A stretch of DNA of 64,000 nucleotides, taken from Selenomonas sp. GACV-9 (GTDB lineage Bacteria > Bacillota > Negativicutes > Selenomonadales > Selenomonadaceae). Each line of letters begins with the position of its first letter. Position 1 is the stretch's first letter. Shown piece by piece: positions 17,002-24,806 of this stretch. Below the pieces are notes generated by a model. It was given only the letters and a program-made list of their open reading frames with translations. It made no database searches and was not told where the DNA came from. Location of the stretch: assembly GCA_900116485.1 (NCBI GenBank), contig FPAX01000012.1, positions 1 to 64,000 on the forward strand. Reading direction: 5' to 3'. The position numbers were made by a program, and so were the translations under genes.

Positions 17002-17901
17002 ATGGACAAAGTTAATGTCCGCAATAGCACGGTGGATTTTTTGGTATTTACCAAGGATAGTGGTGCTGACTCTATCGAGGTGCGCGTACAGGATGGCGAC
17101 GTTTGGCTGACGCAGAAGGCAATGGGAGAACTTTTTGATGTAGGCAGAACAGCCATTACCAAGCATTTGAAAACTATTTTCACAGATGGCGAATTAGATA
17201 AAAATGCAGTTTGTGCCAAAATGGCACAAACTGCCGATGATGGCAAAAACTATCGGTATAACTTTTATTCCCTGCCTGCTATCATTGCTGTTGGCTACAA
17301 GGTAAACTCTAAGCGTGCTATTCAATTCCGCCAGTGGGCAACTAAGGTGCTAAACACCTTTGCCATGCAGGGATATGTGCTGGATAAGAACCGCCTTATC
17401 AATGGTCAGATTTTTGATGAAGACTATTTTGAGCATCTGATTTCTGAGATTCAGGAAATTCGCGCCAGTGAGCGCCGCTTCTATCAGAAAATCACGGACA
17501 TCTACGCCACTGCAGTGGATTATACGCTGGAAAGTACAATCACTCGTGATTTCTTTGCCACGGTACAGAATAAAATGCACTATGCTGTTCATGGCAATAC
17601 AGCGGTAGAGCTGCAGGAGCTTAACGAGATTGTCACGATGTATCTGGATTACGCAACTCGTCAAGCTCGTCGTCATATTCCCATGACCATGGCTGACTGG
17701 TCAAATAAGCTTGATGCCTTTCTGCAGTTCAATGATGCCGAGGTGTTGCAGGATAAAGAAAAAGTTACTGCAGCTATCGCCAAGGCTTTTGCTGAATCTG
17801 AATTCGAACAGTATCGAGTCCTTCAAGATAAAAAATATATCAGCGATTTTGACCGCCTGATGATGGAGGCAGAATCCACCAATAAGGATAACAGAACATA
17901 A
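17002..17901 (+). CDS. RhuM family protein
   Basis: 299 residues matching the RhuM family (named from Salmonella SPI-3; function unknown). Recognisable: DVWLTQKAMGELFDVGRTAI (an HTH-like N-terminal unit), ITKHLKTIF, YRYNFYSLPAIIAVGYKV, KRAIQFRQWATKVL, GYVLDKNRL and ITDIYATAVDY. It has lower GC than its neighbours, is flanked by an XRE regulator on the opposite strand, and the two share a perfect 21-bp hairpin. Typical members sit on mobile or defence-type islands. The C-terminus may be slightly shorter than usual. AGGAGGAAGGGAG precedes the ATG. Confidence 0.9.
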   Translation: MDKVNVRNSTVDFLVFTKDSGADSIEVRVQDGDVWLTQKAMGELFDVGRTAITKHLKTIFTDGELDKNAVCAKMAQTADDGKNYRYNFYSLPAIIAVGYKVNSKRAIQFRQWATKVLNTFAMQGYVLDKNRLINGQIFDEDYFEHLISEIQEIRASERRFYQKITDIYATAVDYTLESTITRDFFATVQNKMHYAVHGNTAVELQELNEIVTMYLDYATRQARRHIPMTMADWSNKLDAFLQFNDAEVLQDKEKVTAAIAKAFAESEFEQYRVLQDKKYISDFDRLMMEAESTNKDNRT

Positions 17902-17943
17902 AATGATTTCGGTTATCGGAATATTACCATGCCATAAGTTCTA

Positions 17944-18001
17944 CAATAAAGGAGCCGTAAACAACATGCTTTTTGCATTTTTGTTTACGGCTCCTTTATT
18001 G
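17944..18001. terminator. Bidirectional terminator with perfect 21-bp stem
   Basis: Left arm 17944-17964 and right arm 17981-18001 are exact reverse complements (core AAAGGAGCCGTAAACAA) around a 16-nt loop. It lies between the convergent RhuM and XRE genes; T-rich sequence lies inside both arms and around them. Confidence 0.8.
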
Positions 18002-18005
18002 TGGG

Positions 18006-18329
18006 TTATGAAAAAAACAATTTTACGACGGCGGCTAATTTTTGCCGTTCGTCATCGGTGGGCGTACGGCCGAAAAGCTGGTAGTCACCGCTTAGCAGAA
18101 AATGAGAAAGGTCAGGCAGATTGTTGGTATTTTTCGGTTCGTGTGCCAAGAGATAATCCAAGGACACTTCAAAGTAATCGGCTAGTTTTATCAGCATTGC
18201 AATATCAGGTTCATTGACACCGCATTCATAGCGGTTATAGGTATTAGGCTTTATTTGCAGGGCTTCGGCAATCTCTTTTTGTTTTATGTCGGAATCTTCG
18301 CGCAGAGCCCGTAGTCTCTTTGTAAGCAT
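18006..18329 (-). CDS. XRE-family transcriptional regulator
   Basis: A 107-residue Cro/CI-type regulator. The helix-turn-helix covers about 4-62 (LRALREDSDIKQKEIAEALQ, then YNRYECGVNEPD, LIKLADYFEVSLDYLLAHE); the last 40 residues are an unassigned tail ending KLAAVVKLFFS. AAAGGAGA precedes the ATG. It sits at the left of the MBOAT/DHHW genes, divergent from them, and may control its own promoter and that of the MBOAT gene. Single-domain XRE proteins of this size are common on accessory islands. Confidence 0.9.
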   Translation of the reverse strand: MLTKRLRALREDSDIKQKEIAEALQIKPNTYNRYECGVNEPDIAMLIKLADYFEVSLDYLLAHEPKNTNNLPDLSHFLLSGDYQLFGRTPTDDERQKLAAVVKLFFS

Positions 18330-18409
18330 GGGTAAATCTCCTTTTGCTTTTTAGTTTAGCAAAGAAGGAGTTTTCTGCTCTATAAAGTGATAAAATAGGA
18401 ATATACATG

Positions 18410-18437
18410 TTGAAAAATACTAAAATATGATTATACT
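18410..18437 (+). promoter_or_regulatory. Promoter of the MBOAT gene
   Basis: TTGAAA and TATACT with a 16-bp AT-rich spacer, about 50 bp upstream of the MBOAT start and in the gap shared with the divergent XRE gene. Confidence 0.55.
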
Positions 18438-18488
18438 AATTAAGGGAGTGATAAAAAATACCACAAAATTTCATGGGAGGCGTTCTGT

Positions 18489-19862
18489 TTGGTTTTTTCA
18501 TCCACAGTATTTTTATTTCTGTTTTTGCCGTTGACTTTATGTATCTATTACAATCCTTGGCTAAGAGGGCGGAAGTTTCGTAATGTATTTTTGCTGTTGG
18601 CTAGTTTGTTGTTCTATGCTTGGGGTGAGCCAGTGTTTGTGTTCTTGATGCTGATTTCTATTGGCATTGGTTATGCTATTGGTTGTCATTTGCATAACGG
18701 CCGGCGCAAATGGTGGTTGGTAGCAGGCGTGACGTTTCATGTGGGCCTGCTCTTTGTGTTTAAATATTTGACTTTTGTACTGGGACAACTTGGTTTGCTG
18801 GTTGGCAGCTTAGAGGACTTTGCCATTGCTCTGCCTATCGGTATTTCTTTTTTTACCTTTCAGCTGTTGTCTTACTTATTTGATGTTTACTACGGCAAGG
18901 CCGAGGCTCAGCGGAGCGTTCTGAATTTGGGCCTTTATGTAGCGTTGTTCCCGCAGCTCATTGCCGGGCCAATCGTACGTTATGATGCGATAGCCGCAGA
19001 AATAATGGGACGGCAGGAAAACCTCATGGATTTTAGTGAGGGCATGATGCGTTTTATCTATGGCTTGGCGAAAAAGGTGCTGATTGCTAATTATATGGGC
19101 CAGCTTGCAGATACTATCTTTGCTATGAATGGTAGTCTTTCGGTGGGAACGGCATGGCTTGGGGCTGTGGCCTATACTTTGCAGATTTACTTTGATTTCT
19201 CGGGGTATTCGGATATGGCTATCGGCCTTGGGCGGATGTTTGGCTTTCACTTTGCTGAAAACTTCAACTATCCATATATTGCCAAAAGCGCCACGGAGTT
19301 TTGGCGGCGGTGGCATATTTCCCTGGGTTCGTGGTTTCGGGATTACGTCTATATTCCCTTGGGCGGCAATCGCTGTTCTAAGTGGCGTTGGGTGCTGAAT
19401 CTCTTTGTGGTTTGGGCGCTCACGGGCATCTGGCATGGGGCCAATTATACCTTCCTCGCCTGGGGATTGTTTTACTTTGTTTTGCTGATGGTCGAAAAAT
19501 TCACCCGTTTGCCAGAAAAGTTAGGAGTACTGTCCCATATCTATGCTATGGCGGCGGTGATGATTGGCTGGGTGATGTTCCGTTCGGAGACTTTCACGGC
19601 AGGCTTGCATTATATCGGTGTGATGTTTGGTTTTGGCAGTTTGGGCTTGGCTGATGATTATTTTCGGCTTTATCTGGGGCAGACCTACAGCGTGCTGGTA
19701 GCTGGCATTGTCTTTTCCCTGCCGGTGTTCCCGTGGCTGAAAAAATATGGCGGCAAATTGGTGGAGAATGCAGAACCGGTGGCGGCACTGGGGCTGTTTG
19801 TGCTGACTTTGGTGGTAGCTGTCAGCTCCAGCTATAATCCATTTATTTACTTTAATTTCTAA
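18489..19862 (+). CDS. MBOAT family O-acyltransferase (AlgI-like)
   Basis: A 457-residue polytopic membrane protein (about ten helices) of the AlgI/DltB type, which moves acyl groups across the membrane onto extracellular polymers. Signature segments: FSSTVFLFLFLP, YFFDVYYGK-like YLFDVYYGK, PQLIAGPIVRY, FSGYSDMAIGLGRMFGF, NFNYPY, FWRRWHISLGSWFRDYVYIPLGGNR and LTGIWHGANYTF with the catalytic His. Start is a TTG 8 nt behind GGGAGG; no suitable ATG exists. It is followed after 12 nt by the DHHW gene, its probable periplasmic partner. Confidence 0.93.
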   Translation: MVFSSTVFLFLFLPLTLCIYYNPWLRGRKFRNVFLLLASLLFYAWGEPVFVFLMLISIGIGYAIGCHLHNGRRKWWLVAGVTFHVGLLFVFKYLTFVLGQLGLLVGSLEDFAIALPIGISFFTFQLLSYLFDVYYGKAEAQRSVLNLGLYVALFPQLIAGPIVRYDAIAAEIMGRQENLMDFSEGMMRFIYGLAKKVLIANYMGQLADTIFAMNGSLSVGTAWLGAVAYTLQIYFDFSGYSDMAIGLGRMFGFHFAENFNYPYIAKSATEFWRRWHISLGSWFRDYVYIPLGGNRCSKWRWVLNLFVVWALTGIWHGANYTFLAWGLFYFVLLMVEKFTRLPEKLGVLSHIYAMAAVMIGWVMFRSETFTAGLHYIGVMFGFGSLGLADDYFRLYLGQTYSVLVAGIVFSLPVFPWLKKYGGKLVENAEPVAALGLFVLTLVVAVSSSYNPFIYFNF

Positions 19863-19874
19863 GGGGGAGCAGGG

Positions 19875-21248
19875 ATGCGAAAAATCAATAAACGGCAGGG
19901 CTTGATGCTCTGTGCGGCAGGATTGCTGGTATTGGTGATGCTGACGGTGTTTGTGAGGCTAGGGACACGGCAGATTCTCGTAAAGCGGGCTCATATGGAC
20001 AATCTCATCACGCAAACGGTATTATGTGGCAATGAGGAGTTGCAAAGAGAAAAGCCACGGAAAGAGCCACGGAAAGAAAGTGAGAAAATCGATTGGGCTC
20101 GAGCATATCCGTTTGCGGATATTGACCGCATGGACAAGCAGGATTGGCAGTTAGCTCAAAAGGTAGAGAAGAAAGCGGAAAAGGTTGAAAAGAAAATTGA
20201 TGATTGGACAGGCAAATACTTGATGGGCTATTACAAACTGGCTGAGGCTGGACGTGGATATGCGGATGAAATTGGCTGGGGGCTGCCCAGTCAGGGCAAG
20301 GATTCTCTGCTTTCGTTGGGAGATGGTGCATGGACGTTCTGTTACCCTAGGGACAAAGAAGCCATGCAGGAAAGGTCTGCTGTTCTGGCTGGCTTAGCAC
20401 AGGAAGTGACAGAACACGGCGGCCAGTTCCTGTATATACAGGCTCCGTTTAAGGTAGACCCGTATGGAGATTTTGCGGTTAATGGCATTTTTGATTTTAC
20501 CAATCAGAATTGTGACGATTTGCTGGCACAGTTGGAAGCACAGGGCATAGCTACCTTGGATCTAAGGAAGGATTTGTATAATTGGGCGCAGGCAGAACAG
20601 CGAAACTATCATGAGTATTTCTTTAGGACAGACCATCACTGGAAACCGGAAACAGCTTTGCGGGCGGCAAAGGTAGTAGGTGCCAGATTAAAGGAATATG
20701 GCATAGTAGTGGATGATAGCCATTATGATTTGCAGGATTTTGATATGGAAGTCCTGCCAAGATTTTTTTTAGGTAGTCAGGGGAAACGAGCGACGTTATC
20801 CAGAGCAATTCCGGATGATTTTCCTATCTTGCTGCCGAAATTTACGACACAGATACATTTTGAAGTTCCCGAATTGAAAATCGATAGGATTGGAACTTTT
20901 GAAATAACTTATGACAAAGAACCCATAGAACGCAGAGATTATTATAATCTTAACCCATACGGGATGTATGGCCATGCTGACAGGGCCATCGTCAATATTG
21001 AAAACATGCTGATGCCACCATCGGATAAAAAAGTGCTTATGATTCGCGATTCTTTTTGTGATACCATGGCTCCCTTTTTAGCTTTAGGTGTAAGAAATGT
21101 AATGCTGTTGGATATCCGTCATTTTACCGGTAGTGTCAAAGCGTATATTGCTGAGAACAAACCGGATGTTGTAATTGTCATGTACACGGGCGTGACGGTA
21201 GCGCCAATCGACTGGTCAACGCATAAGGATGAATTTGATTTCCGGTAA
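19875..21248 (+). CDS. DHHW family protein (AlgX/AlgJ-like acetylation partner)
   Basis: 457 residues with an N-terminal membrane anchor (about 9-28) and an extracytoplasmic body. A Lys/Glu/Arg-rich stretch (about 58-115) precedes an SGNH-like domain containing YIQAPFKVDPYGD, FFRTDHHWKPETALRAA (the DHHW motif) and MIRDSFCDTMAPF (the serine block). With the upstream MBOAT protein it should form a two-component O-acetylation machine for a secreted or surface polysaccharide; the polymer is unknown because no glycosyltransferases are nearby. GC is lower than in flanking genes. Confidence 0.88.
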   Translation: MRKINKRQGLMLCAAGLLVLVMLTVFVRLGTRQILVKRAHMDNLITQTVLCGNEELQREKPRKEPRKESEKIDWARAYPFADIDRMDKQDWQLAQKVEKKAEKVEKKIDDWTGKYLMGYYKLAEAGRGYADEIGWGLPSQGKDSLLSLGDGAWTFCYPRDKEAMQERSAVLAGLAQEVTEHGGQFLYIQAPFKVDPYGDFAVNGIFDFTNQNCDDLLAQLEAQGIATLDLRKDLYNWAQAEQRNYHEYFFRTDHHWKPETALRAAKVVGARLKEYGIVVDDSHYDLQDFDMEVLPRFFLGSQGKRATLSRAIPDDFPILLPKFTTQIHFEVPELKIDRIGTFEITYDKEPIERRDYYNLNPYGMYGHADRAIVNIENMLMPPSDKKVLMIRDSFCDTMAPFLALGVRNVMLLDIRHFTGSVKAYIAENKPDVVIVMYTGVTVAPIDWSTHKDEFDFR

Positions 21249-21290
21249 ATTGATAATGCCAAATGGCTGGTAAGTGCTATGCAGATACAA

Positions 21291-21331
21291 TAGCCCCCAT
21301 AAGTCAGATTTTACGTCTGATTATGGGGGCT
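21291..21331 (+). terminator. Terminator after DHHW gene
   Basis: AGCCCCCATAAGTCAGA and TCTGATTATGGGGGCT pair with one mismatch around TTTTACG, followed by TTTC. Confidence 0.75.
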
Positions 21332-21384
21332 TTCCCGTGTATTGCGATTCAGCTATAGAGTTGTATCATTGCTGACAGTTTACT

Positions 21385-21987
21385 TTAGGCAGTCTGTGCG
21401 GCTGCTTCGTTGTTTTGCGTGTATTTTGCCTGGAGCTTGTCGAGGCCGGTCATGATGGCGTCGTAGGTAGACAGGCAGATTTGGGGCAGGTCTTTCTCTT
21501 TGGTTGCTGCTTGATAATCACGGCGGAAGATGGCGACGGCTTTCTCGATTTCCTGACGGATTTCTGCAATCTTTTCGGGATTTCCTTGTGCGACATGAGC
21601 GGCCATGCTGAGGATACAGTTACTGACTGCTTCCACGGAATACGGCCCGCCGGGGCCTATGGCACGGACAGCTTCCTCGTAGCTTGGCAGCATGTGCGGC
21701 ATAGTGAAACGCTCTCCAAGTTTGAAATGACCGCCCAAGGTGTAATATGCCTGCCAGCTTAGATTGTGCTGGGTTTGTGCCTTGATACTATCCACAGTAT
21801 CCTGGCTGGCCGCAGGCTGAATGAGGGATAAATCGGCATGCGGGGTGGCAGGCGATGGCGAGGGGGGCTGCTGCCCTGCGGTAAATTCGCCCATAATATC
21901 CCGGAATGATTCATGGGCTTCGGCAGCCGGCTGGGGACTTGGGGCAGAGACAGCAGATTCAGACAGATTGCGGATTTGAATATCCAT
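21385..21987 (-). CDS. Hypothetical protein
   Basis: A 200-residue soluble protein with no recognised family. The first 75 residues are Pro/Ala/Ser-rich and probably disordered; residues about 80-200 are helical and include WQAYYTLGGHFKLGERF, GPGGPYSVEAVSNCILSMA and a charged helix EIRQEIEKAVAIFRRDY. GGAGG lies 7 nt before the ATG, supporting the gene. Its upstream region holds the 20-bp sequence repeated at 45934. The N-terminal MDIQIRNLSES and disordered linker resemble flagellar-cluster hypothetical proteins, but nothing nearby supports that. Confidence 0.7.
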   Translation of the reverse strand: MDIQIRNLSESAVSAPSPQPAAEAHESFRDIMGEFTAGQQPPSPSPATPHADLSLIQPAASQDTVDSIKAQTQHNLSWQAYYTLGGHFKLGERFTMPHMLPSYEEAVRAIGPGGPYSVEAVSNCILSMAAHVAQGNPEKIAEIRQEIEKAVAIFRRDYQAATKEKDLPQICLSTYDAIMTGLDKLQAKYTQNNEAAAQTA

Positions 21988-22061
21988 GGTAGTACCTCCA
22001 CTTCTAAAAAATCATATCCATAGATACTATCGGCAGAATGTCAAAACCTGATAAGTATTTT

Positions 22062-22081
22062 TTGACTTGTCAATTGCTGCT
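22062..22081. repeat. Dispersed 20-bp repeat containing TTGAC-TT-GTCAA (copy 1)
   Basis: TTGACTTGTCAATTGCTGCT is identical to 45934-45953. The first 12 bases are an inverted repeat, and on the minus strand they contain a TTGACA hexamer. Both copies lie upstream of minus-strand genes (21385-21987 and 45517-45867). Confidence 0.7.
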
Positions 22082-22190
22082 TGACCGCGGGCTTATCGAT
22101 AAACGGTTGACAGAAGGCGGGCAGTTGGGTATATAATGTCAGATACGATGGAAGAATTTGGGATTCTGTAACTAAGAAGGTATCTGGAAA

Positions 22191-23540
22191 ATGAAAGTGA
22201 ATCATACGATTGATATGCTGCATGGGCCGATTGCGGGGCCGATGTTTTTGTTTGCGCTGCCCTTGGCTTTGACGGGCATCCTGCAGCAGCTATTCAACAC
22301 GGCGGATGTGCTGGTGCTAGGGCAGTATGTCGGTACGAATGCGCTGGCTGCTGTCGGCAATAATTCCCCGATTATCGGCTTGCTCGTCAATCTGTTCATG
22401 GGCGTGTCCCTGGGAGCAAATGTCGTGATTGCGCGGTTTATCGGCGCGCATAATCTAAAGGAGACGACGCGGGCTGTGCATACGTCGTTTTTGCTGGCAA
22501 TGATTTTTGGCCTGGCCGTAGCGGCGGTTGGCGAGCTTATGGCCGAGCCGATGCTGCGGGCGCTGGCAGTTCCCGATGAGGTCATGGAGCCCGCGGCACT
22601 GTATCTGCGCATCTATCTCCTGGGGATGCCGGCTATCGGTCTTTACAACTTCGAGTCGGCCATCTATCGCAGCCGGGGCGATACGCAGACGCCGCTCAAA
22701 GCGCTGGCGGTGGCGAGCTTGCTCAATATAGTGGGCAACCTCGCAGCGGTACTGCTGCTGGATTGGGGCATTGCTGGTGTGGCCGCGGCTACCTCGCTGG
22801 CGAACTATGTGAGTGCCTGGATGCTCTATCATAGTCTCTGCCATGAGCATGGCATCATCCGCATTGAGCCTGGAGCTATCCGCATGATTTGGCCTTATGC
22901 GCAGGAAATCCTGCGGATCGGTCTGCCAGCAGGCATCCAGGGCATGGTGTTCTCGCTGTCGAACCTTGTAATCCAGGCAGCCATCAACAGCCTGGGTGCC
23001 GAGGTCATGGCGGCTTCTGCGGCAGCATTCATCATCGAAATCAATATCTATGTATTCTTGATTGCGTTCGGCCAGTCCATCACGACCTTCGTGAGCCAGA
23101 ATTATGGTGCCGGCAATCTGCCGCGCTGCCGTCAGGTCACGCGTGTCGGCATGCAGGTCGGCATGGTGGTGATTGTGCTGCTATCGGGATCGGCTTGCCT
23201 GCTGGCAGACCATCTGCTGGCGTTCTTCAACGATGTGGCGTCTATCATCGAAATCGGCCGCATCCGCGTATTCTATATTGTCGGGTTCTATGCAGTCTGC
23301 GTGTTCATCGAAGGCTTTTCAGGCGCCATGCGTGGCTATGGCTACTCCCTGCCGCCAGCGCTGCTGATGCTCGCGACGGTCTGCGGTGTCCGCATCGTCT
23401 GGATCTATACGGTCTTTGCCGCTGAGCCGACATTCAGCAATATCATGGTCTGCTACCCGCTGAGCTGGACAATCACGGCCGTGCTGCTGGCTGGCATCTA
23501 CGGCTTCTATCGCAAGAATATCAAGGTCATCCGCGTATGA
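22191..23540 (+). CDS. MATE family efflux transporter
   Basis: A 449-residue inner-membrane antiporter with twelve predicted helices in two homologous halves; the family exports cations, drugs or metabolites in exchange for Na+ or H+. Family-typical segments include LPLALTGILQQLFNTADVLV, AAVGNNSPIIGLLVNLFMG, SLGANVVIARFIGA, and in the second half QSITTFVSQNYGAGN. A TTGACA/TATAAT pair with a long (19 bp) spacer lies about 55 bp upstream (22107-22137). Substrate cannot be predicted. Confidence 0.93.
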   Translation: MKVNHTIDMLHGPIAGPMFLFALPLALTGILQQLFNTADVLVLGQYVGTNALAAVGNNSPIIGLLVNLFMGVSLGANVVIARFIGAHNLKETTRAVHTSFLLAMIFGLAVAAVGELMAEPMLRALAVPDEVMEPAALYLRIYLLGMPAIGLYNFESAIYRSRGDTQTPLKALAVASLLNIVGNLAAVLLLDWGIAGVAAATSLANYVSAWMLYHSLCHEHGIIRIEPGAIRMIWPYAQEILRIGLPAGIQGMVFSLSNLVIQAAINSLGAEVMAASAAAFIIEINIYVFLIAFGQSITTFVSQNYGAGNLPRCRQVTRVGMQVGMVVIVLLSGSACLLADHLLAFFNDVASIIEIGRIRVFYIVGFYAVCVFIEGFSGAMRGYGYSLPPALLMLATVCGVRIVWIYTVFAAEPTFSNIMVCYPLSWTITAVLLAGIYGFYRKNIKVIRV

Positions 23541-23629
23541 GGATGGCCTTTTTTGTATGCTTTGCCGCCCAGGGTATGATATAATACGAGCGTGAATAGT
23601 GTATTTGCATGTGATTCGGAGGGATTCGT

Positions 23630-24682
23630 ATGGAAAAGCAGCTTGTGATTGGATTCATTGGGAATGGCAAGAGCACGAACCGCTATCATCTGCCGTTTGT
23701 GCTGAACCGGCCGGAGAAAATCCGGGTCAAGACAATCTATCAGCGCCGTGTGCGTCATGATGTCTGGCCGGTTGTTGCAGGTGTATGTTATACGGAAAAT
23801 ATCGATGAGCTGCTCCAGGATCCTGAGATCCAGGTGGTTGTCCTCAGTACCCCAGCTGGCAGCCATGTGGAGCTGGCACGTCAGGTGCTGGAGGCTGGCA
23901 AGCATTGTGTGGTCGAGAAACCTTTTGCCGTAAGCGTAGCAGAGGCGCAGGAAATCTTTGCGCTGGCCCGGGAGAAGGGGCTTATGGTGCAGTGTTATCA
24001 GAACCGCCGCTTTGACAGCGATTTCCTCACGGTGCAGCAGGTCATAGCATCCGGCAAGCTCGGCGAGCTATATGAGGTCAACATGCATTATGATTATTAC
24101 CGTCCTGAGGTGCCGGAACGTGCGGCAGGTTTCAGCAGGGAAGCGGCCTTTCTCTATACCCATGCCTGCCATACGGTGGATCAGGTGCTGTCATTCTTCG
24201 GTGAGCCCGATGAAGTCCATAGTGATGTGCGGCAGCTCTTGGGTGATGGCCGCATGAATGATTATTTCGATCTGGACTTTGAATATGCAGCGCGCCGGTT
24301 GAAGGTCTCTGTCAAGTCCAGCTATTTCCGCGTCAAGCCTCGGCCAAGCTTTTCAGTCTATGGCCGCCGCGGCGTCTTCATCAAGCAGACAGAGGACCGG
24401 CAGGAGGCCGATCTCAAGAAATTCTATCTGCCCCAGGGGCATGCAGATTTTGGCCTTGACCTGCCAGAGCATTATGGCACGCTGACTTATTACGATGAGC
24501 AGGGCGGCTATCATGAGGAGAAGGTGCCGTCGGTGCGCGGCGACTATGCGCGTTTCTACGATGCGCTCTACGAGACTATCCTCCATGGTGCGCCGCCGCT
24601 GGTGACTGAGGCGCAGACCCTGGCGCAGATGCGAATCCTTGAGCAGGCTGGCCAAGGTCTCGTGACCGCTAGCAAGGCTTGA
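23630..24682 (+). CDS. Gfo/Idh/MocA family oxidoreductase (YhhX-like)
   Basis: A 350-residue NAD(P)-dependent oxidoreductase. The Rossmann part begins IGFIGNGKSTNRYHLPFVLNR, very like E. coli YhhX from memory; EKPF at about 98-101 is the conserved Lys-Pro, YQNRRFDSDF starts the C-terminal domain and ACHTVDQVLSFFG contains the family catalytic-region His. The length is normal. It stands alone between the MATE gene and the PTS regulator. The substrate, probably a sugar or polyol derivative, is unknown for YhhX also. Confidence 0.88.
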   Translation: MEKQLVIGFIGNGKSTNRYHLPFVLNRPEKIRVKTIYQRRVRHDVWPVVAGVCYTENIDELLQDPEIQVVVLSTPAGSHVELARQVLEAGKHCVVEKPFAVSVAEAQEIFALAREKGLMVQCYQNRRFDSDFLTVQQVIASGKLGELYEVNMHYDYYRPEVPERAAGFSREAAFLYTHACHTVDQVLSFFGEPDEVHSDVRQLLGDGRMNDYFDLDFEYAARRLKVSVKSSYFRVKPRPSFSVYGRRGVFIKQTEDRQEADLKKFYLPQGHADFGLDLPEHYGTLTYYDEQGGYHEEKVPSVRGDYARFYDALYETILHGAPPLVTEAQTLAQMRILEQAGQGLVTASKA

Positions 24683-24740
24683 TGGCGCAGAAATGACAAA
24701 TGGTCGGAATGTTGCACAGGGTGCATGCAAAGAATCGTAC

Positions 24741-24769
24741 TTGTCGCATCAGCGAGGACACTTTATACT
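24741..24769 (+). promoter_or_regulatory. Promoter of the PRD regulator gene
   Basis: TTGTCG and TATACT separated by 17 bp, about 38 bp upstream of the regulator start. Confidence 0.55.
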
Positions 24770-24806
24770 TTATATATTATGGGGAAAAGTATAGGGAGGC
24801 GATGAT

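Noticed and set aside
17903..18217. 104-codon plus-strand frame after rhuM
   Set aside because: Runs through the 21-bp hairpin and antisense to the XRE gene; no start signal.
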